Assembly (NCBI RefSeq): GCF_004770055.1
Contig: NZ_RQEP01000019.1
Span: 434,001 to 498,000 of the forward strand
Origin: Leptospira semungkisensis
GTDB lineage: Bacteria; Spirochaetota; Leptospiria; Leptospirales; Leptospiraceae
DNA: 64,000 bases
Reading direction: 5' to 3'
The notes beneath the pieces were generated by a model. The model made no database searches. It was given only the letters and a program-made list of their open reading frames with translations, and was not told the DNA's origin. Shown here in pieces: positions 17,501-24,175 of the stretch; the stretch's first letter is position 1, and each line of letters opens with the position of its first letter. A program made the translations under genes and the position numbers.

Positions 17501-17717
17501 TCGCTTCTTCATAGAGTCTTGACCAGTAAAAAGCCCAGTCTCCCTCCAGGATCAACGGCGCTCTCTCCTGAAAGTCCCAGCCGGAGCGTAGATCCAAGAC
17601 TCCTTCTTTTGCCTTCGGCTTCTCTCCCCTGTCCAGAAGATCTCTACATCCGGACGAGAAAATCAGAGCAACCATTGCGATGCTCCAAAACGTTTTCCTG
17701 GAGAACGATAAACGCAT
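14565..17717 (-). CDS. 7TM-DISM hybrid sensor kinase with two transmitter modules
   Basis: 1050-residue membrane sensor. Residues 1-24 resemble a lipoprotein signal (IFSSGC). Residues ~40-205 form a periplasmic jelly-roll (7TMR-DISMED2-like, EGDWAFYW, YVNGKKV, NEIAIEVTNY). About seven membrane helices follow at ~215-415. A coiled coil leads to HisKA with His455 (SHELRTP), an ATPase domain (N-box QNLVGNAIKF, DTGIGI, GAGLGLAIS, to ~670), and a receiver at ~708-830 with Asp760 (LDVMMP). A second transmitter then follows: a HisKA_3 H-box NIDLHDHLGGKLTDL with His859, an N-box-like EITNNDLKYG and a G2-like GRGTENL. Two kinases in one chain suggest an internal relay ending at the adjacent NarL-type regulator. 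The ligand may be a carbohydrate, judged from the DISM fold. Confidence 0.9.
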   Translation of the reverse strand: MRLSFSRKTFWSIAMVALIFSSGCRDLLDRGEKPKAKEGVLDLRSGWDFQERAPLILEGDWAFYWSRLYEEAIKEPTRNFKQPKTSFEDPSYENVPDAWNHYKLGEKGYPGFGYATYRLNLKLAKPEEDMAIKMLEASTAYSLYVNGKKVISSGQVGRSADTYAPLYRPGVSEPFTLNQENEIAIEVTNYAHWKGGPWANILLGKHDSLVAIRRGNIQLDVFMAGGLFVLGLYHLSLFAFLRRESSTLYFGILTICSTVRIGLTGERVLYSIFPKFDFEWGYRIELLAVYLLGIFFPLFLRTLYPGEFNRRVLISASVGFSCISLVVLFTPLVVFSKTIPVFAIFVVASCFYVTYVLVQAIRHGRLGARIGLFIFLFLFAVTINDTLYANMIINTAYFSSYAIASFFVAQAFMVSQRFSSAYALSERLAHDLQESNQRLISLDKLKDEFLANTSHELRTPLQGIIGIADSLKRGVVGPLAESVERQLGMIITSGRRLSSLVNDIIDFSKLKHKDLTLHLRSVDLYQAVNFTLELNRVAVDETKIKLRNEIVPEFPELLADENRLQQILQNLVGNAIKFTEKGEISVSAKIKSLGIAEISVRDTGIGIQKNEQQKIFEFFEQVERGDSKNAAGAGLGLAISRALVTLHGGDIGVESELYRGSRFYFTIPLVSGRILSQNNEGLKDPRDRNIHLPLDLIPKEEEVLSENAPRILVVDDEPVNLQVIQNYLSLKNMISVSAKSGLEALEILKEDHAFDAIILDVMMPKFSGLETAREIRKSFSTLELPILMLTAKNQDKDLMAALNHGANDYLLKPFDFEELILRINNLLDLSRGHKNQLAQESEKRIAVNNVRQRINIDLHDHLGGKLTDLKFLSEELLANGNRDEPIFKKINEAVNQSIHILREQMLKIEDLGLLSENFITGINLVLLRRYSDVEREMEFQCQDELLQFFETQRNETSIVELYSIVNEITNNDLKYGQGVSKWNFYIENQEIAVYMRSESVYHLQKHKTGRGTENLIYRISGLGGISEMSLVENLYEIRIKIPLNKFSVIL

Positions 17718-17882
17718 CTTCCAGCATTGTTTATAACATTCCGAAATTATAAACCTTTTTACTTTCTTCCGAATTGAATTCCGAGAGAATCCTGAAAATC
17801 ATTTTGATTCCATTTCATAAAAAGGCTACTCATTCGAGGGAGGATTTCTAAAAATTGTCCCCGTCGCAAAAGAACGACAAAT

Positions 17883-17913
17883 ATCAAGAGCACCATAAAC
17901 AATCTCTCTTGAT
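17883..17913. repeat. Inverted repeat upstream of the CoA-transferase gene
   Basis: 8-base arms ATCAAGAG (17883-17890) and CTCTTGAT (17906-17913), spacer 15, ending 47 bases before the start at 17960. It may be an operator or a leader hairpin; its position fits a promoter region. Confidence 0.4.
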
Positions 17914-17959
17914 CCAAAGACCGGACCTTGTTTAGATTTCGAATACTAAAGGATATACT

Positions 17960-19240
17960 ATGGCTAATTTCGTTTCCCCAGAAGAAGCAATTTCTGAGAT
18001 AAAGAATGGAGATAGAGTTTTTATTCATAGTGTGTTCGCTGCTCCTTCCGTTCTGATCCAAAGTCTTACCTCTCGGTCCAAGGATCTTAAGGATATCGAG
18101 ATCGTTCATATTCATACAGAAGGAGAAGCTCCTTATTCCAGCCAAGGAAACGAGTCCGCATTCAGGACCAATGCATTATTCGTAGCAAGTAATATGAGAC
18201 AAGCTGTCGCAGAAGGAAGAGCGGATTACCTTCCTATCTTCTTAAGTGAAGCCCCTTCTCTATTTAGAAAGAAAATCCTTCCGATCGATATTGCACTTAT
18301 TTCCGTTTCGCCTCCTGACAAGCACGGATTCTGTTCCTTGGGAGTCTCTATAGATATAAGCAAGGCCGCTGTAGATTCAGCTACACTTGTGATTGCGCAA
18401 GTGAATCGGAATATGCCTAGGACTCATGGAGACGGACTCATTCACATAAGTAAGATCCATAAATTGGTAGAAGGTCATATTCCTCTTTTAGAAGCAAAGC
18501 ACTCCGAACCGGACCCGATCGAGCAGAAGATCGGAGAACATATTGCAAGCCTCGTAGAAGATGGAGCCACATTGCAAATGGGAATCGGAAGCATTCCGGA
18601 TGCAGTTCTTTCTTGCCTTACCAACCATAAGGACCTCGGAATTCATACAGAAATGTTTTCCGATGGAGTCATTCCTCTCGTAGAGAAAGGGATCGTCACA
18701 GGCTCTCAAAAGAAAATCCACAGAGGAAAGATTGCTACTGGATTCGTGATGGGAACTCGTAAGCTCTACGATTTCGTAGATGATAATCCTGAAGTAGTAT
18801 TCTTAGATATGGGTTATATCAATGATACGGATAATATCCGCAAGAATCCTAAGGTAACTGCGATCAACTCCGCAGTAGAAGTCGATCTGACAGGACAAGT
18901 ATGTGCAGATTCCATTGGAACCTATCAGTATTCAGGTGTGGGTGGACAGATGGATTTTATCCGAGGAGCTTCTCTTTCCGAGGGAGGAAAACCGATCATC
19001 GCTCTTCCTGCAGCAACTTCCAAGGGATTGAGTAGGATCGTTCCTATATTAAAACCGGGAGCAAGCGTGACTACCACGAGGGCGCATGTCCATTACGTTA
19101 TCACTGAATATGGAGTAGCTAATCTCTACGGAAAGAACCTTAGACAGAGAGCAAGATTGCTGATCGACATCGCTCATCCAGATCACAGAGAGGAATTAGA
19201 AAAACAAGCCCACGAAAGATTCAAGGGCCCTCACTTATAA
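17960..19240 (+). CDS. Acetyl-CoA hydrolase/transferase family (CoA-transferase)
   Basis: 426-residue class I CoA-transferase of the acetyl-CoA hydrolase / 4-hydroxybutyrate CoA-transferase group, moving CoA between acyl donors through a glutamyl-CoA intermediate. The catalytic Glu is residue 231 in GIHTEMFSDG. The glycine loop GIGSIPDAVL (208-217) and the C-terminal AVEVDLTGQVCADS and ITEYGVANLYGK blocks are typical. AAAGGA precedes the ATG. The gene is monocistronic, lying between the divergent hybrid kinase and the ccoN promoter region. Exact acids (acetate, succinate, butyrate) cannot be told from sequence. Confidence 0.9.
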   Translation: MANFVSPEEAISEIKNGDRVFIHSVFAAPSVLIQSLTSRSKDLKDIEIVHIHTEGEAPYSSQGNESAFRTNALFVASNMRQAVAEGRADYLPIFLSEAPSLFRKKILPIDIALISVSPPDKHGFCSLGVSIDISKAAVDSATLVIAQVNRNMPRTHGDGLIHISKIHKLVEGHIPLLEAKHSEPDPIEQKIGEHIASLVEDGATLQMGIGSIPDAVLSCLTNHKDLGIHTEMFSDGVIPLVEKGIVTGSQKKIHRGKIATGFVMGTRKLYDFVDDNPEVVFLDMGYINDTDNIRKNPKVTAINSAVEVDLTGQVCADSIGTYQYSGVGGQMDFIRGASLSEGGKPIIALPAATSKGLSRIVPILKPGASVTTTRAHVHYVITEYGVANLYGKNLRQRARLLIDIAHPDHREELEKQAHERFKGPHL

Positions 19241-19375
19241 TCGATAAAAATCTGAATTCAGAGAAATAAACAGAACGATCGACTCGCAAAGAATCGACTC
19301 CTCTTGAATCAATAGTAAATTACATTTTTAGAATATTGAAAATATATTAATTAATACCTAGTCTCAAAATACCCA

Positions 19376-19389
19376 TTGACATATATCAA
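19376..19389 (+). promoter_or_regulatory. FNR/FixK-like binding site upstream of ccoN
   Basis: TTGAC-ATAT-ATCAA matches the FNR/FixK consensus TTGAT-N4-ATCAA at nine of ten defined positions. It lies 98 bases before the ccoN ATG in a 247-base gap. cbb3 oxidase operons are classically activated by FNR/FixK-type proteins under low oxygen, and a Crp/Fnr gene (28211) flanks this cluster. A good -10 at the expected distance was not obvious. Confidence 0.55.
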
Positions 19390-19487
19390 CCCTCTCAGTG
19401 GGGATTTCCGGACCGGATTTCTTGCTTTTTAGGAATCTAATCTCATAGTGGAAGATATTCTTCACGGAAAAACCGGAGAGATACGTA

Positions 19488-20924
19488 ATGAGTTCTTTTG
19501 AACAAAAATACAACGACGGAATCGTTAAAGGATTCCTAATTTCGGCGTTGGTCTGGGGAATCGCCTCCATGCTCGTCGGGGTTTGGATCGCCTTCCAAAT
19601 GGTGTACCCCGAGCTAAACATCGGGCCTTATTTCACATTCGGAAGACTACGTCCACTTCACACGAATGCTGCGATTTTCGGATTCGCTCTCAGCATCATT
19701 TTCGCAACAGGTTATCATACTGTGCAAAGGCTTTGCAGGGTGCGCATTTGGAGCGATAAGCTAGCAAATCTACATTTGGCCTTATACAATCTAAGCATTA
19801 TCCTCGCTGCGATCACGCTTCCTTTGGGATTAAGCCAATCCAAGGAATACGCCGAGCTGGAATGGCCTTTAGATCTGCTTATTGTGATCTGGTTTGTTAT
19901 CTTTATAGTAAACTATTTCGGGACCATCTTCACTAGAGAAGAAAAGCAATTGTATGTTGCGATCTGGTTCTATATCGCATCCTGGGTCACCATCCCGATC
20001 CTTTTCATAGTCAACAACCTCTCCATTCCAGTAAGTTGGATCAAATCCTATTCGGTGTATGCAGGTGTGTATGATGCAAACATCCAATGGTGGTATGGGC
20101 ATAACGCAGTGGCCTTCGTGCTTACTACTCCATTCTTAGGATTGATGTATTATTATCTTCCTAAGCATATCAAGCAACCCATCTATAGCCACAGGTTATC
20201 CATCATTCACTTCTGGAGTTTGATCTTCATCTATATATGGGCAGGTCCTCACCACCTTCTTTATTCTCCTCTGCCTGATTGGTTGCAAACCACAGGAATG
20301 GTATTCAGTATCATGTTATGGATGCCTTCTTGGGGAGGAATGCTGAATGGATTCCTTACTCTTACGCAAGCCAAGGAAAAGATCAAAACAGATGCTACCT
20401 TGAAAATGATATTAGTAGGAATCACTTTCTACGGTATGTCCACATTCGAAGGTCCCCTTCTCTCTATTCGTTCCGTAAGTGGTTTAGGTCACAACACAGA
20501 CTGGATCATCGGTCACGTTCACGGAGGAACCTTAGGTTGGGTAGGAATGATGTCCTTTGCAGCGATCTACTATCTCGTGCCTAGGATCTGGAACACCAAT
20601 CTATATTCGGAAAAACTTGCAAACTTCCACTTCTGGGTCGCGACCTTAGGAATTCTTCTCTATATCGTTTCCATGTGGGTATCCGGAATTACGGAAGGTT
20701 CTATGTGGAGAGCGATCGATTCAACAGGAGCACTAAAGTATCCGAACTGGGTGCAGATCACTGAGACATTGAAGCCTTATAGATTATTCCGAGGAATCGG
20801 AGGAGGACTCTACTTCATAGGTCTCTTAACAATGATATATAACGTGATCCGGACAATTCGTACATCTGGAAACGGATTCAAAGAGATCGACTTACGAGTA
20901 GGACTCAAGGAGGCAAAAGCCTAA
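19488..20924 (+). CDS. ccoN: cbb3-type cytochrome c oxidase subunit I
   Basis: 478-residue catalytic subunit of the high-affinity cbb3 oxidase, reducing O2 to water with proton pumping. It has about 12 membrane helices. Haem and copper ligands are visible: LRPLHTNAAIFG (low-spin haem His), WWYGHNAVAF, AGPHHLLYS (CuB His pair) and IGHVHGGTLGWVG. GGAGAG precedes the ATG. It is the first gene of a tightly packed operon ccoNOQP-GHIS; the stop overlaps the ccoO start by one base. An FNR-like box lies upstream. Confidence 0.96.
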   Translation: MSSFEQKYNDGIVKGFLISALVWGIASMLVGVWIAFQMVYPELNIGPYFTFGRLRPLHTNAAIFGFALSIIFATGYHTVQRLCRVRIWSDKLANLHLALYNLSIILAAITLPLGLSQSKEYAELEWPLDLLIVIWFVIFIVNYFGTIFTREEKQLYVAIWFYIASWVTIPILFIVNNLSIPVSWIKSYSVYAGVYDANIQWWYGHNAVAFVLTTPFLGLMYYYLPKHIKQPIYSHRLSIIHFWSLIFIYIWAGPHHLLYSPLPDWLQTTGMVFSIMLWMPSWGGMLNGFLTLTQAKEKIKTDATLKMILVGITFYGMSTFEGPLLSIRSVSGLGHNTDWIIGHVHGGTLGWVGMMSFAAIYYLVPRIWNTNLYSEKLANFHFWVATLGILLYIVSMWVSGITEGSMWRAIDSTGALKYPNWVQITETLKPYRLFRGIGGGLYFIGLLTMIYNVIRTIRTSGNGFKEIDLRVGLKEAKA

Positions 20925-21613
20925 TGAATTGGTTTGATAAATTATTAGATTGGTTCTCCGGTTTTACAGAGCAATGGGAGAAACACGGGGTCAAATTTAC
21001 CGCTTACACAACTGTTGCCGTGCTGATCGGAGGGATCTTCGAGCTCATCCCTCCCTTCTTCCTAACAAAGACTGCCGAACCTATTGCGGGGACAAGACCG
21101 TATAACGCTTTAGAACTCGCAGGTAGAGACATCTACCAAAGAGAAGGTTGCAATAACTGTCATACTCAGATGGTACGACCTTTTAAATGGGAAGTAGATC
21201 GTTTCGATCCGCAGCATTCCTACGGAAAAGACGGATATTCCAAAGCAGGTGAATTCGTTTACGACCATCCTTTCTTATGGGGTTCCAAGAGAACGGGTCC
21301 GGATCTGGCTCACGAGTCTCAGATCCAACCTTCCGCAGAATGGCATAGGACTCACTTGATCAATCCAAGAGATACAGCAAAGGGATCCATCATGCCTTCT
21401 TATCCTTGGCTCTTCGAAGAATCTTCGAGCCTGGATGCGAAAGAGATCGCAGCCCACATGAAGGGATTGAGAAAGATCGGTGTTCCTTATACGGATGAGG
21501 ATATCGCCTCCGTCGCCTCTTTGACAACCGGCAAAACGGAAGGAGACGCATTGATCGCTTATCTTCTCAAACTGGGCAAGGATACGGCGGAACTCTCCAA
21601 GAATCTGCAGTGA
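20924..21613 (+). CDS. ccoO: cbb3-type cytochrome c oxidase subunit II (monohaem)
   Basis: 229-residue membrane-anchored cytochrome c that passes electrons to CcoN. One N-terminal helix (~26-46) is followed by a single haem c motif CNNCH (Cys76, Cys79, His80) and the conserved TQMVRPF just after it. The distal Met is probably in SIMPSYPWL. The start is shared with the ccoN stop (TAATG), with GGAGG upstream. Length agrees with the family. Confidence 0.95.
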   Translation: MNWFDKLLDWFSGFTEQWEKHGVKFTAYTTVAVLIGGIFELIPPFFLTKTAEPIAGTRPYNALELAGRDIYQREGCNNCHTQMVRPFKWEVDRFDPQHSYGKDGYSKAGEFVYDHPFLWGSKRTGPDLAHESQIQPSAEWHRTHLINPRDTAKGSIMPSYPWLFEESSSLDAKEIAAHMKGLRKIGVPYTDEDIASVASLTTGKTEGDALIAYLLKLGKDTAELSKNLQ

Positions 21614-21622
21614 GGAATTAAA

Positions 21623-21769
21623 TTGGACTTAGATACTTTACAAATCTATAAAGCGCTCAGACTTCCCCTTCTCGGATTCTCGATTATATACATTATCTTC
21701 TACGTATATAAGAATTCGAGAAAGGAAAGATTAGAAGAACCTAAATACAAAATGCTGGAGGAGGATTGA
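21623..21769 (+). CDS. ccoQ: cbb3 oxidase small subunit CcoQ
   Basis: 48-residue single-helix protein between ccoO and ccoP, the place where ccoQ is always found. It begins with TTG at 21623 (GAGG a few bases upstream). It has one helix at about residues 13-30 (LRLPLLGFSIIYIIFYVY) and a charged tail with RKERLEEPKYKMLEED, similar to the tail of CcoS in this operon. CcoQ stabilises the assembled oxidase. The non-ATG start and small size make it easy to miss. Confidence 0.8.
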   Translation: MDLDTLQIYKALRLPLLGFSIIYIIFYVYKNSRKERLEEPKYKMLEED

Positions 21770-21773
21770 ATCC

Positions 21774-22307
21774 ATGAGCGATCCGAACAAAGAATTCGAC
21801 GGAATTAGACAGGATGATAATCCCCTTCCCACTTGGTGGAAATGGGTCTTCTTTGGAAGTGTAGTATTTGCAATCTTCTACGCGATCTACTTCCATAAAT
21901 ACTCTGATTGGGGAACTACCGAATATTATTCCGCTCAAGTAAAAGACTACGAGAAGGAATTCCCTAATAAGAATTTGAAAGTGGAAACCGTGGACGGGGT
22001 AAATCCTTTTAGGAATAACTCCGAAGCGATTACCGCAGGCCAAACTACATTCCAAACATACTGCGTTGCTTGCCACGGTCCCACGGGAGAAGGCTTAGTA
22101 GGTCCTAACTTAATGGATAAGCAATGGCTCCATGGAAATACAGACAAACAAATTTACGAAACCGTAATGAAGGGCGTCCCTGTAGAAAAAACCAAACTGG
22201 GCAGAGGACCAATGCCACCTCATGAAAACTCTCTCGGTTCGGAGAAGATCTACCAAGTGATGGCATGGTTGGCCGCTCGTAATCCGGATCTGAAGGCTTC
22301 TAACTAA
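21774..22307 (+). CDS. ccoP: cbb3 oxidase subunit III, short monohaem form
   Basis: 177-residue membrane cytochrome c. The N-terminal signature DDNPLPTWWKW and one helix (~21-40) identify CcoP. There is only one haem motif, CVACH (Cys97, Cys100, His101), followed by GPTGEG and a likely distal Met in GRGPMPPH. Typical CcoP is about 300 residues with two haems, so this form lacks a whole cytochrome domain. No frameshift is apparent: the C-terminus ends cleanly in a cytochrome helix (YQVMAWLAARN). GGAGGAGG lies upstream, inside the end of ccoQ. Confidence 0.92.
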   Translation: MSDPNKEFDGIRQDDNPLPTWWKWVFFGSVVFAIFYAIYFHKYSDWGTTEYYSAQVKDYEKEFPNKNLKVETVDGVNPFRNNSEAITAGQTTFQTYCVACHGPTGEGLVGPNLMDKQWLHGNTDKQIYETVMKGVPVEKTKLGRGPMPPHENSLGSEKIYQVMAWLAARNPDLKASN

Positions 22308-22328
22308 AAGGATCTTTAGGAAGAATAT

Positions 22329-23726
22329 ATGATTATTTCCCGCCCAATGTCCGGAAAGATCAGAACTGCCCGCAATTATGTGCAGACTGTACTGATCCTA
22401 TTATTCTTCGTCACTCCTTGGTTGCGTTGGAATGGAATGCAACTGATCCGTTTGGATATTCCGGAGAGAAAGTTCTTTCTCTTCGGAAATATCTTCGCTC
22501 CTCAAGAAGGATACTTCCTTCACTTCTTTCTGATCGGCGCAGGCCTATGCCTCTTCTTGTTCACTTCTTTAATAGGAAGAGTCTGGTGCGGATGGGCCTG
22601 CCCTCAGACGATCTATTCGGATGTATTCGATTATATCGGAGGATTGATCCAAGGTTCTAAATACGGCAAGAAAGATTCTCCATTGATAGGAAGAGCAGTT
22701 ACTCATACAGTTTGGTTCTTAGTGAGCGCGCTCGCTTCTGCCGCATGGATCGCGTATTTTGCGGACCCTTATCTAATGCTTTCGTATTTCCAAAAATTTG
22801 AAATTAGAGAAGAGCTCCCTACTTGGACCTATTTCTTTGGATTCTTTACTCTCGCTATGTATGCGGATATCGCGTTTGTTAGAGAGCAATTTTGCAAGTA
22901 TGCTTGTCCTTATGCTCGCTTTCAAACAGTGATGATGGATACGAATTCAATCAATATCACCTATGATTTCAATCGAGGCGAACCCAGAAGAAAAGGAACC
23001 ACAAAGATCGGCGACTGCACTGCTTGCAATATGTGCTTAGTAGTATGTCCTACTGGGATCGACATAAGAGAAGGCACAAATGTTTGGTGTATTGCCTGCG
23101 GCAAATGTTCCGACGCTTGCACGAAGCAGATGCAAAAAGAAGGCAAGAAAACGCTGATCGGATATTGGTCAGAGAATCAGATCAAGGAAAAGACAAACTC
23201 CATAAAATGGATCCGCCCGAGAACAGTAGTGTATGCGGGAGGGCTCCTATTAGTGCTGACCGTTTTAAGTCTTCTTCTTTGGGAAAGAGTGCCACTCTAT
23301 CTCTCCGTTCTTGCGGATAGAAATATTCAGCCTGTAGATGTGGGAGACGGTAAGGTCCGAAATTTCTATGAAGCACAGATGCAAAATCTCACTCTTGAAA
23401 ACAGAAGTCTACGATTCGAGATACAAAGAACTGACCTCGAAGGAGTAAGAAGACTCTGGATCGGTGGAACAGAAGAAGCAGTAGTGGAACTTCCGGCAAA
23501 TTCTGACAGAAGATACAGACTCTTTATAGAATTGGAACCCACGCCCCAGGATGCTTCCCAGAAAAGCCACGAGATCACTTTAAAAGTTTATGATATTCAT
23601 GATCCTAAATTTCAAAAGACGAATGTAGTTCCCTTCCTTTTACCTATCTCCATTGCGAAAAAGAAAAATCAATCCGTTGCGAGGAATATATGGACAAGAG
23701 TCTCAAACGAGCCTTTCTTCTTATAA
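22329..23726 (+). CDS. ccoG: Cytochrome c oxidase accessory protein CcoG/FixG/RdxA
   Basis: 465-residue membrane iron-sulfur protein needed for cbb3 assembly, proposed to act as a cupric reductase in copper delivery. Several membrane helices are present, with the CGWACPQTIYSDVFD motif near residues 87-101. Two ferredoxin-like [4Fe-4S] sites read CTACNMCLVVCP and CIACGKCSDAC (~230-265). The C-terminal ~110 residues form the periplasmic Ig-like FixG domain. The last 37 bases overlap ccoH in another frame, implying translational coupling. Confidence 0.95.
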   Translation: MIISRPMSGKIRTARNYVQTVLILLFFVTPWLRWNGMQLIRLDIPERKFFLFGNIFAPQEGYFLHFFLIGAGLCLFLFTSLIGRVWCGWACPQTIYSDVFDYIGGLIQGSKYGKKDSPLIGRAVTHTVWFLVSALASAAWIAYFADPYLMLSYFQKFEIREELPTWTYFFGFFTLAMYADIAFVREQFCKYACPYARFQTVMMDTNSINITYDFNRGEPRRKGTTKIGDCTACNMCLVVCPTGIDIREGTNVWCIACGKCSDACTKQMQKEGKKTLIGYWSENQIKEKTNSIKWIRPRTVVYAGGLLLVLTVLSLLLWERVPLYLSVLADRNIQPVDVGDGKVRNFYEAQMQNLTLENRSLRFEIQRTDLEGVRRLWIGGTEEAVVELPANSDRRYRLFIELEPTPQDASQKSHEITLKVYDIHDPKFQKTNVVPFLLPISIAKKKNQSVARNIWTRVSNEPFFL

Positions 23727-24175
23727 AGCTGACCTTCTTAAGTCTATTCGTGGCCACCTTCTTTACCGTAAAGATTGCTTTGGCAGGACATACTCCTCCA
23801 GTAGACTCAGATTATTATGAAAAAGGATTACGCTACGACCAAACCGTCGCATCCCAAAAAGAATTACTTGCGAGCGGATATCATTTCGAGTCCAATCTCC
23901 TCTCCGATCCAAACTCTTTGAAAGTAGGAAAACAGAATATTCTTATATTCTTAAAGAAGGGAGAAGAGCCGATCCGCGGAGCCGATTTGGAATTCAGATT
24001 GGAGAGAAGTGCTACAGATTCCTTCAATAAAATACTTCATCTTAAGGAAGTCTCTGCAGGAAAATACTCGGGAGAATTAGACATCCCTTTTGCTGAATCC
24101 TGGAGAATACAGATCAGCGCAAAAACAGAAAGTGGAACCCTTCAAAAAACGACTCAGATCAAGGTATTGCATTGA
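23690..24175 (+). CDS. ccoH: FixH family protein (CcoH)
   Basis: 161-residue single-pass membrane protein of the FixH family, required for stable cbb3 assembly. The helix at ~8-32 is followed by a DSDYYEKGLRYD motif typical of FixH and a periplasmic beta domain. The start lies inside ccoG, with GAGGAA 4-5 bases upstream. It ends in a TTGA overlap with ccoI. Confidence 0.85.
   Translation: MDKSLKRAFLLIKLTFLSLFVATFFTVKIALAGHTPPVDSDYYEKGLRYDQTVASQKELLASGYHFESNLLSDPNSLKVGKQNILIFLKKGEEPIRGADLEFRLERSATDSFNKILHLKEVSAGKYSGELDIPFAESWRIQISAKTESGTLQKTTQIKVLH

Noticed and set aside
19268..19300. Direct repeat ATCGACTC before ccoN
   Set aside because: Two short copies only, with no dyad symmetry; too little to call a regulatory site.
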